Below, in pieces: positions 45,262 through 53,967 of a stretch of 64,000 nucleotides of DNA (positions within the stretch are counted from its first letter, which is position 1; the number at the start of each line of letters is the position of its first letter). The notes beneath the pieces were generated by a model. That model saw nothing but the letters and a program-made list of their open reading frames with translations. It searched no databases and was not told where the DNA came from. The stretch spans positions 4,862,501-4,926,500 of the forward strand of contig NZ_JAGIOR010000001.1 of the NCBI RefSeq assembly GCF_017876795.1, written 5' to 3'. This DNA is from Rhizobium leguminosarum. GTDB taxonomy: Bacteria; Pseudomonadota; Alphaproteobacteria; Rhizobiales; Rhizobiaceae. Position numbers and translations under genes: made by a program.

Positions 45262-46268
45262 GGCCGGACGATGACCTTGATCTCGCCTAGTAGTGGGGCG
45301 TTGCCCACCACGTCGGCGACCTCTTCGAGACCTATGGTTTTGGTGACCAATGCGTCCAGTTCCAATGCCCCGTTTGCCACCAGTGCCGCAGCGCGCGAAT
45401 GGGTAAAAGGGTTGAGGTAGGCCGGCCTTATGTCGACTTCGTTGACCAGCAGATCGAACGGCAGAACGGGGACCTCGACACCCGCCGGCGTGACGCCGAA
45501 AAGCACAAAGGTGCCGCCGCGCCGCGCCATCCTCAGGCCGCTTTGAAGCGTGTCGCTCACGCCGGCGCACTCGATGACCACGTCCGCGCCACCTTTGGTG
45601 ACCTCCCGAACCGAAGCGATCGTGTCCGAAGAGCTCGGGTCGAAGGCGTGGGTGGCCCCCAGGCGCAGAGCGGTTTGGCGTCTCGATTGCTGGCGCGTTA
45701 TCAAAATGATCTTGCCGGCTCCGGCGAGGCGGGCAAGCTGCACCATCAGCAGGCCGATCACGCCCCCGCCGAGGACAGCAACGCTGTCGCCCGGACGGAT
45801 CTTTGCCTTGTCGATGGCGTGAATACAGCAGGCGAGCGGTTCGCAGAAGGCGCCGTGAACGGGATCCAGGCCGGCTGGCAGCAGGAAGGCTTGCGCCTGC
45901 GGCACCGCCACATATTCCGCAAAGCCGCCATCCCGCGTCACACCAATGGCGGTCAGGCTCTCGCATAGATTGGGCCGCGCCTGCGCACAGGCCCGACAGG
46001 TGCCGCAGGCGATATTCGGATCCACCGTCACCAGCTCGCCGCCGGTAAACCGGGCGACACCCTCGCCGACCTCTTCCACTGTACCGCAGAATTCGTGGCC
46101 CATGGTGACGGGGATAGACGTCGGATATTCGCCCTTATACATGTGCCGATCCGAACCGCAGATGCCTGCCGCCGCGACCCGGACAAGCACCTCGCCAGGC
46201 CCTGCGACCGGTTTGTCAACGCTGCGCATGGTCAAAGACCCGATCGACTCCAAGCGTATAGCCCTCAT
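45258..46268 (-). CDS. Zinc-dependent alcohol/polyol dehydrogenase
   Basis: A 336-residue medium-chain dehydrogenase. Catalytic zinc ligands appear in GICGSDRHM and GHEFCGTVEEVG; the structural-zinc lobe is CGTCRACAQARPNLC; the NAD-binding motif is AVLGGGVIGLLMVQLA. Members oxidise polyols such as sorbitol, galactitol or L-threonine-like substrates. As the last gene of the leftward aldolase operon, it would oxidise the imported polyol or an intermediate to a ketose. GGAGGAG precedes the ATG. Confidence 0.88.
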   Translation of the reverse strand: MRAIRLESIGSLTMRSVDKPVAGPGEVLVRVAAAGICGSDRHMYKGEYPTSIPVTMGHEFCGTVEEVGEGVARFTGGELVTVDPNIACGTCRACAQARPNLCESLTAIGVTRDGGFAEYVAVPQAQAFLLPAGLDPVHGAFCEPLACCIHAIDKAKIRPGDSVAVLGGGVIGLLMVQLARLAGAGKIILITRQQSRRQTALRLGATHAFDPSSSDTIASVREVTKGGADVVIECAGVSDTLQSGLRMARRGGTFVLFGVTPAGVEVPVLPFDLLVNEVDIRPAYLNPFTHSRAAALVANGALELDALVTKTIGLEEVADVVGNAPLLGEIKVIVRP

Positions 46269-46337
46269 TCCACTCCTCCAGACTTCAAGTTCGATTGCCT
46301 CGCTGTGACCAAGCCATCCCCGGCATGGCTCAAACGC

Positions 46338-47126
46338 TCAGCTCATGACATTGCCGCCATCGACATTGTAGCACTGGGCCACGATGTATGCTGCATCGGG
46401 CCCAGCCAGGAAGGCGGCCATCGCAGCCTGTTCCTCGGCGGCGCCAAATCGTCCGGCTGGGACGGCGGCAGCCACGCGGGCCTTCACCTCGCCGGGTTGC
46501 AAACCTTCGCGGCTGCCGAGTTTTGCATCGACGACGTCCCACATCGGTGTATCGACGACACCGGGAGCGATGGCGTTGACGTTGATCCCGTAACGGATCA
46601 GCTCCAGGGCGCAGCTTTGCGTGATGCTGATGACGGCCGCCTTGGAAGCGCAGTAAGCCACAGCCGGTCCTTCGCCCCGACGTCCAGCCTGGGAGGAGAA
46701 GTTGATGATGCGTCCACCTGCCCCTCTTTCCACCATGTGCCGGGCAACGGCCTGTGTCATGAAAATCAGGCCTTCGATATTGACCTGAAATACCCTCGCG
46801 GTCCGCTCCCGGGATATCTCCAGGATCGACTCGACCTCGTAAATGCCTGCGGCGTTGACCAGGATGTCGATCCTACCGGCGGCGGCGATGGAAAAGCGCA
46901 CGGCTTCTTCGATGCTGTCCTGGCTGGTTACATCAAGCGTGACACCCCAGACATCAGCGCCGATCGCCTCCGCCACCTGTGCAGATCGCTCACCGTCGAG
47001 GTCCGCGACCACAACCTTGGCGCCGTCAGCGGCGAAGCGTTGGCATACCGCTTTGCCAATGCCGCTGGCGCCTCCCGTGACCAATGCCACCTTGCCGGAG
47101 AGCCGCGCGCTTTCTGTATATGTCAT
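46338..47126 (-). CDS. SDR-family sugar/polyol dehydrogenase
   Basis: A 262-residue short-chain dehydrogenase: cofactor motif TGGASGIGKAV, NAAG-type VNAAGIYE, catalytic Ser (NFSSQAG), Tyr and Lys (YCASKAAV) and the C-terminal VDGGNVMS. Its form resembles sorbitol and galactitol dehydrogenases of rhizobia. The ATG overlaps the stop of a 24-codon ORF (ATGA), and the ribosome site GGGAGG lies within that ORF, so the two are coupled. Confidence 0.88.
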   Translation of the reverse strand: MTYTESARLSGKVALVTGGASGIGKAVCQRFAADGAKVVVADLDGERSAQVAEAIGADVWGVTLDVTSQDSIEEAVRFSIAAAGRIDILVNAAGIYEVESILEISRERTARVFQVNIEGLIFMTQAVARHMVERGAGGRIINFSSQAGRRGEGPAVAYCASKAAVISITQSCALELIRYGINVNAIAPGVVDTPMWDVVDAKLGSREGLQPGEVKARVAAAVPAGRFGAAEEQAAMAAFLAGPDAAYIVAQCYNVDGGNVMS

Positions 47127-47197
47127 CGCGCTGCCTCCCGGGTCGCATCCAAACCGGCAAAGGTGCGGTGCGCGGGGGCCATAATGGATAGCTTCAT
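47123..47197 (-). CDS. 24-codon ORF with strong ribosome site
   Basis: MKLSIMAPAHRTFAGLDATR and then EAAR: an ORF of 24 codons in the gap between the PfkB kinase and the SDR. The ATG at 47197 is preceded by AAAAGGGAGGAGCAAAC, one of the best ribosome sites of the window. Its stop overlaps the SDR start. It could be a leader peptide that couples translation to the SDR, a tiny protein, or the joined ends of a deleted gene. No family is recognised. Confidence 0.5.
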   Translation of the reverse strand: MKLSIMAPAHRTFAGLDATREAAR

Positions 47198-47262
47198 GTT
47201 TGCTCCTCCCTTTTGACTGAATGGCGATCGGAACCGCCGATTCTCAGGCGATTCCGATGGGC

Positions 47263-48321
47263 TTAAGCGGATTCCGGGTTCGTCTCCCTCGCATCCCGAA
47301 GAAGCACAGACATGTCGGGGATACCGTCGGTGGCCGTCGCACCCGTCAGGCAATACGCAGCCGCAGCGTGGGCGACGGCGCAGATATGCTCGACAGGCCA
47401 GTTCTCATGCAGGCCGTAGAGCACGGCGGCACAGAAGGCGTCTCCGGCGCCGACAGTGCTGACGATGTCATTGGGATCGACCGGTTGCGAACGCGTCATG
47501 AGCGGGGCAGCGCCGGGCGCGAACCAGACGCAGATCTCCGGCGCGTGGATGACCGCTCCCTTGGTGACGCCTGCGGCCAGCAGTCGCTCGCCGGCTTTCA
47601 AAAGCCCCGCCTCGATCAAATCTCCCTTCGCATCGCGAACGACAATGCCGGTTGCCCGGCCCGCCTCCATCTCGTTGATGATCAGAAAGTCGCAGAAGGG
47701 CAGAGCGACGCCGACCTTGGCCGCAAATTCCGGGTCTTCGCTCGAGACGAAATCCACGCAGGTCGTCAGCCCAGCGCGGCGCGCGGCTTCGAGCAGGCGC
47801 GAGGCTCCCGACAGACCGTCGGGGCCCATTCGGTCGAGACCCGGCAACAGCATGAGATAACCGAGATAGAACAACCGATAGCCGGCCATGGCGAAGGCCG
47901 CGGGTGAGATGCGTTTGTCCGTGACCGCATCGTTGGCGCCGGCATGATAGAAGAATGTCCGGTTCTGGCCGGGCACATTCATCACATGCGTATGCGCCGT
48001 CACCCGGTCGGCCAGCGCGGTGAGACCACCGACATCGACGCCGGCCGCCGCAAGCCTGGCCTTGACGATCTCTCCGTCCGGATCAGCGCCGATGCATCCC
48101 GCCGCCGCCAGCTTTCCGGGAAATCCAAGCGAGGCCAGATCGGTGACGACATTGGCAGCCCCGCCCCCGACGCCCAGGTCCTGGTGCAGGATATGCGCGA
48201 GATTGCCCTGTTCGGGCCAATAGGACAGGGTGTGGACGCGATCGACAATGAAATTTCCGGCGCAAACGATACCGCCCGGCTTCTGACTGTCGCGCTGGTG
48301 AATCTCCTCCCCGGTTCGCAT
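47263..48321 (-). CDS. PfkB-family sugar kinase
   Basis: A 352-residue ribokinase-fold kinase with NLAHILHQDLGVGGGAANV in the N-terminal part (substrate-binding GG signature) and the catalytic VSTVGAGDAFCAAVLYG near the C-terminus (Asp of GAGD as base). It phosphorylates a ketose or related sugar. The ATG at 48321 overlaps the stop of the isomerase gene (TGATG). A frame open to 48342 lies within that gene. No substrate can be fixed from sequence; with the downstream dehydrogenases it suggests ketose phosphorylation. Confidence 0.87.
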   Translation of the reverse strand: MRTGEEIHQRDSQKPGGIVCAGNFIVDRVHTLSYWPEQGNLAHILHQDLGVGGGAANVVTDLASLGFPGKLAAAGCIGADPDGEIVKARLAAAGVDVGGLTALADRVTAHTHVMNVPGQNRTFFYHAGANDAVTDKRISPAAFAMAGYRLFYLGYLMLLPGLDRMGPDGLSGASRLLEAARRAGLTTCVDFVSSEDPEFAAKVGVALPFCDFLIINEMEAGRATGIVVRDAKGDLIEAGLLKAGERLLAAGVTKGAVIHAPEICVWFAPGAAPLMTRSQPVDPNDIVSTVGAGDAFCAAVLYGLHENWPVEHICAVAHAAAAYCLTGATATDGIPDMSVLLRDARETNPESA

Positions 48322-48992
48322 CAGCAGCCCCCTTCGTTCCACAAGGGCCTGAGTTGCGGCTCGTCTTCCTCGATCGCGGCAAAGCGCCCGATCGGCTCCA
48401 GAAAGAAATTATCGCTGTTGTCGTCGTTGACCTGGCTGACCTCGCCGACAAGGACAGGTCCGCCGCCTTTCCTGCCGTAAAAGCGGTGGTAAAGCCCGGT
48501 GCGGATCGTCACGCTCTGGCCAGGTCGAAGAACCAACGGCTCCCATGCAGCGAGCCGGCGCGGCAGCCCGTCTACCGGAACCGTCACATCATCCTTCAGC
48601 ACATGGCCATCGGCATCGGTGGCGACGAATTCGATGATGAGATCGCCGCCGGCGCGATTGATAATGTCTTCCATCTTGGCCGCATGACGGTGTGTCGGCG
48701 TGACCTGCCTTTCCTCGACGAAGAGCAGCTTTTCGGCATAGGTCCGTTCACCCTCGACGCCAACGATGCCATTGCGCAGGCAAAACAGCACGAGGCCGCA
48801 TTCGGCAAACCGGTTCGAGCCGAAATCGGTGACATCCCACCCGAGCTGATGGGCGCGCAAATAGGCCGATGCCTCGGGATGAAGGGCAAAATCCGCCGCC
48901 GTCCAATAGCCCCATGCCGGCAGGGACCAGTGCCAGCGCTCGAGGGTCGCTGCTGCCCGCTGCAACGCGGCATTGATCTCGGAGCGCTGCAT
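48321..48992 (-). CDS. D-lyxose/D-mannose isomerase-like cupin
   Basis: A 223-residue cupin like the D-lyxose ketol-isomerase family (YdaE/EcSI), enzymes that interconvert D-lyxose with D-xylulose and D-mannose with D-fructose. The metal site is visible in VTPTHRHAAKMEDIINRAGG (His-x-His, Lys, Glu) and TGLYHRFYG (second His). It shares one base with the upstream Gfo/Idh gene and the downstream kinase, in a tightly packed operon. Confidence 0.82.
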   Translation of the reverse strand: MQRSEINAALQRAAATLERWHWSLPAWGYWTAADFALHPEASAYLRAHQLGWDVTDFGSNRFAECGLVLFCLRNGIVGVEGERTYAEKLLFVEERQVTPTHRHAAKMEDIINRAGGDLIIEFVATDADGHVLKDDVTVPVDGLPRRLAAWEPLVLRPGQSVTIRTGLYHRFYGRKGGGPVLVGEVSQVNDDNSDNFFLEPIGRFAAIEEDEPQLRPLWNEGGC

Positions 48993-50146
48993 CAGAGGGA
49001 CGCCCCGTCATACTCGACCGGTACGACGACGTCCTCGCGACCGGATTTCAAGGCTGCCGTCAGGACCGCATGATGCGCCTGCGCCTCCGCCGGCGTCGCG
49101 CAACCGAAGCCGTTCGCGTTGCCTCCGGCAAGCTCATCGACGAAGGCCGCCCACATCTGCTGGATTGCGTCGGCAAAACCGAATTCGAAGATCTTGCCTG
49201 TGATGGCTGGAAACAGCGAGCCATAACCGAGATCCTCGGTGCTCCAAGCCTGCGCGCCGCCATTATAATCCATCCACTGCCACTGGCGCGGCGACTTTGT
49301 GCTGAAGAATGCGCTTTTCTTCATGCCGAGAACGCGGATGTACCATGTGTTGGATTCGCCGGGCGCGATGCGCCAGGTTTTCAGCACCATCGGGAAATCC
49401 TGATCCCCGGTGCGCACGCGGCTGCTGATCGTGGCATTGTCCCAGGTGGTGCAGGGCAGCATGCCGCCCTTGCCGTCGGGACGTTCGGTGACTTTTTTGA
49501 CCAATTGCGCATGCAGGGTCGTCGGGCGCCAGCCAAGACGCAATGGCACGTGCAGCACATGCATGCCGAGATCACCCATGCAACCATAGTCGCCGTTGAT
49601 CTCGGCCATGCGCTTCCAATTGATCGGCTTTTGCCGGTCGATATCCGACGAGTGCAGGAAACCTGCCTCGACTTCGAGGATCTCCCCCATCTCGCCGCTC
49701 TTTGCGAGCGCGATGACCTTCTGGGCGCCGGGGAAGAACGGCATTTCCGACGAGCAGCGGACCAAGAGTTCGGGGCGCTCGGCAAGAACCGCCATGATCT
49801 TCCGGTTCTGAGCGGCGTCCATGCCGAAGGGCTTTTCGCCGAGAAGATGCTTTCCGGCTTTCAGCACGTCTATATACAATTGCTGGTGCAGCACATGCGG
49901 CACAGCGCAATAGACCGCATCGACCTCGGGATTGGCCAGAAGCTCCTTATAATCGGCGGTGAACTGCCGAACGGTCGGCACATGATCCCTGAACCAGTCG
50001 AGCAGCGTCGCGTTGGTATCGCAGACGGCGACAATTTCCGGTCGCGCCTTCACATCGGCCAGATGCAGCCAGCGCGCCGCGGCGCTGGCGAACTCACGCC
50101 CCATCAGACCGCAGCCGATGACGCCGAAGCGGAATATTTTCGTCAT
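48992..50146 (-). CDS. Gfo/Idh/MocA-family oxidoreductase
   Basis: A 384-residue NAD(P)-dependent sugar oxidoreductase. Rossmann motif FGVIGCGLMGREFASA at the N-terminus; EKPF motif (LLGEKPFGMDAAQN) near 98 holds the catalytic Lys; the C-terminal half is the open-sheet domain. Substrates in this family are inositols, polyols and sugar derivatives. It starts 20 bp after the aldolase stop. Confidence 0.88.
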   Translation of the reverse strand: MTKIFRFGVIGCGLMGREFASAAARWLHLADVKARPEIVAVCDTNATLLDWFRDHVPTVRQFTADYKELLANPEVDAVYCAVPHVLHQQLYIDVLKAGKHLLGEKPFGMDAAQNRKIMAVLAERPELLVRCSSEMPFFPGAQKVIALAKSGEMGEILEVEAGFLHSSDIDRQKPINWKRMAEINGDYGCMGDLGMHVLHVPLRLGWRPTTLHAQLVKKVTERPDGKGGMLPCTTWDNATISSRVRTGDQDFPMVLKTWRIAPGESNTWYIRVLGMKKSAFFSTKSPRQWQWMDYNGGAQAWSTEDLGYGSLFPAITGKIFEFGFADAIQQMWAAFVDELAGGNANGFGCATPAEAQAHHAVLTAALKSGREDVVVPVEYDGASL

Positions 50147-50166
50147 GACATGTCCTCCCAGACGCG

Positions 50167-50991
50167 TCAGCCAATCTGCAGCGAGGCTTGCTCGACGGAA
50201 GCCTTGTCATGGACGATCGCCATCAAGGCCCGCGTCATGCCGCCGGGATTGCGATGGTGAATGACGTTGCGGCCATAGACGATGCCACGGGCGCCCTGCT
50301 CCATCAACTGCTTGGTGCGGATCAGGATTTCCTGATCCGAAACGCGGCCGCCGCCGCGCACCAGCACCGGCAGGCCTTGGGCGATCTCGACCACGCGGTG
50401 ATATTCCTCGACATTGTCGCATGGGTCGGCCTTGATGATATCCGCGCCGAGTTCGGCCGCCTGCCGCACAAGCGGCAGGATCTTGTCGATCGCGCCATCG
50501 ACCATATAGGCGCCCTTGGAATTGTCCTGCATGACGAGCGGCTCGACCATCAGCGGCATGCCATAGATCTCACATTGGCGCTTCAGGCTGTTCACATTGC
50601 GCACGCAGGCACGATAGACTTCCGGCTGGTCCGGCAGCATCAAAAGATTGACGACAACACAAGCAGCATCCAATGCAACGCCCTGTTCCACCGGCCTGTC
50701 GATCATTTCGGAAAACAGCTGAGACGGCAGAGGATTGCCATAGATATTGGCGATGTCGGTGCGCAGCACCAGGGCCGGGCGATGCTTGCCTGGAATAGCC
50801 TGCAGAATGGGCGCGGTCCCCGGCGGAAGCTGAATGGCATCCGGCGCCGCCTGCGCGATCACCTCGATGGCCGTCTTCATGTTCTCGATACCGGCGAGGA
50901 ATGTTCGTTCATTGAACATGCCGTGATCGATAGCAACGTCAAAACAATTTCCGGACACGCCGAAAAGTCGGTTCAACCGTGCGGACTTCAT
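50167..50991 (-). CDS. Class I aldolase, DeoC/FbaB/LsrF type
   Basis: A 274-residue TIM-barrel aldolase. DVAIDHGMF at about 19-27 is the substrate-binding signature of the DhnA/LsrF group, and K in GADIIKADPCDN (about 192) is the Schiff-base lysine. VRGGGRVSDQEIL forms the phosphate-binding loop. It is the first gene of the leftward operon and would cleave a phosphorylated sugar into C3 units. ATG 50991 is preceded by GGGGAGGAG. Two LacI-type operators lie 18 and 72 bp upstream. Confidence 0.86.
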   Translation of the reverse strand: MKSARLNRLFGVSGNCFDVAIDHGMFNERTFLAGIENMKTAIEVIAQAAPDAIQLPPGTAPILQAIPGKHRPALVLRTDIANIYGNPLPSQLFSEMIDRPVEQGVALDAACVVVNLLMLPDQPEVYRACVRNVNSLKRQCEIYGMPLMVEPLVMQDNSKGAYMVDGAIDKILPLVRQAAELGADIIKADPCDNVEEYHRVVEIAQGLPVLVRGGGRVSDQEILIRTKQLMEQGARGIVYGRNVIHHRNPGGMTRALMAIVHDKASVEQASLQIG

Positions 50992-51008
50992 CAAGCTCCT
51001 CCCCGATA

Positions 51009-51022
51009 TGGCAACGTTTCCA
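51009..51022. promoter_or_regulatory. LacI-type operator 1
   Basis: TGGCAACGTTTCCA matches 13 of 14 positions of its partner at 51063 and is a near-palindrome around the central CG, the LacI/GalR operator form. It lies 18 bp before the aldolase start, where a bound repressor would block transcription. Confidence 0.68.
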
Positions 51023-51062
51023 CATTCAAATAAATCGGGCAGGAAGGCGAGTCAACAAGATG

Positions 51063-51076
51063 TGGTAACGTTTCCA
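51063..51076. promoter_or_regulatory. LacI-type operator 2
   Basis: TGGTAACGTTTCCA differs from operator 1 at one base. Centre-to-centre distance is 54 bp, about five helical turns, which fits cooperative or looped binding of a LacI repressor such as the one encoded at 44227-45261. Confidence 0.68.
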
Positions 51077-51114
51077 TACCCGCTGACTTTTCGCGGGAGG
51101 CGGTTTTCCAATTC

Positions 51115-51141
51115 GGACGAGGCGCTGCTCGCGCCTCGTCC
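51115..51141. terminator. Hairpin after the epimerase operon
   Basis: GGACGAGGCG (51115-51124) pairs with CGCCTCGTCC (51132-51141) around a 7-base loop, just past the stop of the last SDR of the leftward operon. The downstream side on that strand reads GAATTGGAAAA, so a T-run is missing; probably a transcript-end hairpin. Confidence 0.5.
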
Positions 51142-51149
51142 CGAAAGCG

Positions 51150-51923
51150 CTACCAGCAGGTGAACCCCGCATCGACGTTGACGATTGCGCCGGTCATCAA
51201 GCTGGCGGCCCCCGAGGCGAGGAAGAGGACCGCGCTTGCAACCTCCTCCGGCGTTCCCATCCTGCCCATCGGTGTGTCGGCGAGCCAGAGTGGAATCCGC
51301 TCGCGATTGGCTTCGACGGCCACCACCATCGGCGTCTCGATGTAGGTGGGCGCGACGGCGTTTACCCTGATGCCGTGCTGCGCCCATTCGGCGGCCAACG
51401 AGCGCGTAAGGTGATGGACTGCCGCCTTGGAGACGTTGTAGGCCGTCTGCGGCTGCGGCCGGTTGCAGATGTGCCCCGACATCGAGCCGAGGTTGACGAT
51501 GGCGCCCCGTTTGATCGAGATCATGTGACGACCGAAGGCGCGCGAGCACCAGAAGACGCCGTTGAGATTGACGTCCATCATGCGCAGCCAATCGGCGTCG
51601 ATGAGATCCTCCGCCGCGATGCCGTTCTGGCCAATCCCGGCATTGTTCACGAGGATCGTCGCTGGCCGGCCTCCGCCGGCAAGCTCATCGGCGATTGCGT
51701 CCATCCGGCCGGCGGCGGTGACGTCGCCCACCCGGACTTCGATATCGTACCCCTTATCGCGCAGCGCAAGCGCTTGCCGGGCGTCGGCCTCGCTGCGTTC
51801 GATGACGACGACAGCGGCGCCTGCCTCCGCCAGCGCCTCGGTGCAGCACAGCCCGATCGCACGCCCTCCTCCCGTGACCACCGCACGTTCACCGTCGAGG
51901 CGAAATTTCTCCTGGTAGCTCAT
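51150..51923 (-). CDS. SDR-family dehydrogenase
   Basis: A 257-residue short-chain dehydrogenase: VVTGGGRAIGLCC (cofactor), NNAGIG, NLGSMSG (Ser), YNVSKAAVHH (Tyr-Lys), VDAGFTCW end. I start at ATG 51923 (MSYQEKFRLDGERAV) with GAAGGAGCC upstream; the open frame to 52523 is antisense-like in the upstream SDR. It resembles D-arabinitol/galactitol-type polyol dehydrogenases. It is last in the leftward epimerase operon, 11 bp after the preceding SDR. Confidence 0.87.
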   Translation of the reverse strand: MSYQEKFRLDGERAVVTGGGRAIGLCCTEALAEAGAAVVVIERSEADARQALALRDKGYDIEVRVGDVTAAGRMDAIADELAGGGRPATILVNNAGIGQNGIAAEDLIDADWLRMMDVNLNGVFWCSRAFGRHMISIKRGAIVNLGSMSGHICNRPQPQTAYNVSKAAVHHLTRSLAAEWAQHGIRVNAVAPTYIETPMVVAVEANRERIPLWLADTPMGRMGTPEEVASAVLFLASGAASLMTGAIVNVDAGFTCW

Positions 51924-51934
51924 ATCTGGCTCCT

Positions 51935-52660
51935 TCAGATGTCGAATGCGCTGGGAAGCACCACGATATCGCGGATGGTGACGTTGCGCGGCCGGGTCAG
52001 CATGAAGATGATCGCGTCGGCGACCTCCTTTGGCTCGATCAAAGCGCCGGCCTCCTTGGCCTTGCGAAGGTTTTCCTCCGGCCAATCCGCAAGCAAAGCG
52101 CTGATCACCGGCCCGGGAGACACCGAGCCGACGCGAATGCCGTTTTTCAGAAGCTGGCGCCGCATCGTCTGGACGAAGCAGGTCATCGCCCACTTCGATG
52201 ACGAATAGACCGGTTCCCATGGGATCGCCGAATGTCCAGCGACGGAGCTGGTCACGACGATGTCGCCAGTGCCGCGTTCGATCATGTGAGGAATGACATT
52301 GTGAACGTTCTTGATCACGACATTCACGTTGAGATTGAGCATCCGATCGATGGTGTCGAGGTCGGTTTCCGTCAGGTCTCCGCCGATATAGGTCCCTGCA
52401 TTGGCATGCAGAATGTCGAGTTTGCCCGTCTTCGACAGGACGCCCTCGAGCAGTCCCGCACACTCGTTCGGATTCAGTAGATTGATCACGAGCGGAATAG
52501 CGCGCTCGCCAAGCCGGCTGCAAACCGTCTCAAGGGCCTTCTCATCCCGGTCCACCAGCACGACTGTCGCGCCCGCAGCGAGCATTGCCTCCGTCGAGGC
52601 CAATCCTATGCCGGACGCTGCCCCTGTGACCGCCGCGATCTTCCCGTTCAATTCCTGCAT
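51935..52660 (-). CDS. SDR-family dehydrogenase
   Basis: A 241-residue short-chain dehydrogenase with AAVTGAASGIGLAST, HANAGTY (variant of NNAG), VTSSVAGHS (Ser) and YSSSKWAM (Tyr-Lys). It resembles ribitol- and sorbitol-type dehydrogenases. AGGAGGAGAAATCG lies before the ATG. Second-last gene of the leftward operon after the GatZ-like gene, 29 bp apart. The two adjacent SDRs may oxidise at different carbons of the same polyol. Confidence 0.87.
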   Translation of the reverse strand: MQELNGKIAAVTGAASGIGLASTEAMLAAGATVVLVDRDEKALETVCSRLGERAIPLVINLLNPNECAGLLEGVLSKTGKLDILHANAGTYIGGDLTETDLDTIDRMLNLNVNVVIKNVHNVIPHMIERGTGDIVVTSSVAGHSAIPWEPVYSSSKWAMTCFVQTMRRQLLKNGIRVGSVSPGPVISALLADWPEENLRKAKEAGALIEPKEVADAIIFMLTRPRNVTIRDIVVLPSAFDI

Positions 52661-52689
52661 CGATTTCTCCTCCTGCTTGATCCTGATTG

Positions 52690-53967
52690 CTAATTCTTCC
52701 CGACGCCGCAGGCGGCGTGATAGTCGGCGAGACTGTTCATCACTCTCCAGATCAAAACCTCATCCGGATCGAGCGGCGCGTCTGCAAAATCCTGCGCGGC
52801 CGGCATATGCTGCCAAAACAATGGCAGCGGGACGGATTGCCCTCGAAGGGAACCGCACAGGCGCCGGACGGCATCTTGCGCTTCAGCCGGCGCCCAATAA
52901 TAGCGGATGCGGTCAGATAGCGAGTAATGCCGCAGCCAACGCATCTCGGCTTTTGTCCCGTGATAATGGCGGCTCCAATTGCCTGGCTGATCGAGCATCA
53001 GCGCTTCCATCGCCGCATAGAGCGGACGCTGACCGTAATCGGGCAAGAGGTCGGAGGCGATCGCATCCAGCGCGTAGAGTGCCTCGCGCAGGACGAAGGT
53101 CAACTCGGGACCGACCTTCAAAATGGGGAACCCGTCCTTCACCAGCGCGGTCAACGGCCTGGCCCGCTGATAATCCGTCGAGTGAGCCTCGAACACGAAT
53201 TGCGGCTCGTCGATGAGCACCGATTTCAGTCCGTCTATCTTGCTGCGGTCGTAAAAGATGACATTCTGATTGCCGAACTCGACACCCGGCTGAACGACCA
53301 GCCCAATCGCCCGTCCAAACGCTTGCCCGAGGCCGGCCTCCGCAAAGATCCGGCGGTGGACTTCGATCGTCTTCAGCGCCGCTGCGGCGGCCGTCGGCTC
53401 GATGGTCGTCAGGGGATGGTCGACCCCGCCTGGCGGCGGCACTTCGGTGCCGATGACGTAAACCGGCATTGCGCCGCCGGTCTTCCTGGCCGAAGCCTCG
53501 GCGACTGCGGCAAGCCGGGCGGCGCGATGGGCGGTGGTCTCGTCGTCGAGCGCCGTAGGCTCGCCCCTGCAGCCCATCGAGGCGTCCAGGTGAATCTTTC
53601 GGAATCCGGCATCGACATAGGCGGCAACCATCTTCTCCGCCTCGGCCATGGCCTCTTCCGCCGGACGGTCGCGCCAGGGATTGGGGCCGAGGTGATCGCC
53701 GCCGAGAACGATCAGTTTTTCGGAGCACCCCTCCTCGGCCGCGATCGTCGTGACGAGGGACGCAAAGTCGCTTGGCGTCATCCCGGTGTAGCCGCCGAGA
53801 TGATTGACCTGGTTGCAGGTCGCTTCGATCAGCACGGTGCTTTGCTGTTGCCGCCCGTGTCGGAGCGCGGCGCGAAGCACGATCGGATGGGCGGAGCATA
53901 TGGAGGTCACGCCTCTCGGGTGACCTTCGATCCTCAGCCTGGCCAGTTCGTTGAGATGCACCTGCAT
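52690..53967 (-). CDS. GatZ/KbaZ-family protein, probable D-tagatose-6-P 4-epimerase
   Basis: A 425-residue protein of the GatZ/KbaZ family (GVTSICSAHPIVLRAALRHG, EATCNQVNHLGGYTGMTP and GGDHLGPNPWRDRPAEEAM are quoted as key parts: EATCNQVN and GGDHLGPNPW). In enterobacteria GatZ supports the class II aldolase GatY. No GatY/KbaY gene is in this locus. In Agrobacterium a relative was shown to be D-tagatose-6-phosphate 4-epimerase in galactitol/altritol catabolism, and I infer that role. Its start overlaps the stop of the PfkB gene by one base. Confidence 0.8.
   Translation of the reverse strand: MQVHLNELARLRIEGHPRGVTSICSAHPIVLRAALRHGRQQQSTVLIEATCNQVNHLGGYTGMTPSDFASLVTTIAAEEGCSEKLIVLGGDHLGPNPWRDRPAEEAMAEAEKMVAAYVDAGFRKIHLDASMGCRGEPTALDDETTAHRAARLAAVAEASARKTGGAMPVYVIGTEVPPPGGVDHPLTTIEPTAAAAALKTIEVHRRIFAEAGLGQAFGRAIGLVVQPGVEFGNQNVIFYDRSKIDGLKSVLIDEPQFVFEAHSTDYQRARPLTALVKDGFPILKVGPELTFVLREALYALDAIASDLLPDYGQRPLYAAMEALMLDQPGNWSRHYHGTKAEMRWLRHYSLSDRIRYYWAPAEAQDAVRRLCGSLRGQSVPLPLFWQHMPAAQDFADAPLDPDEVLIWRVMNSLADYHAACGVGKN

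Noticed and set aside
44269..45966. 565-codon leftward frame across the LacI gene and dehydrogenase
   Set aside because: It crosses two well-supported genes in the wrong frames and has no ribosome site.
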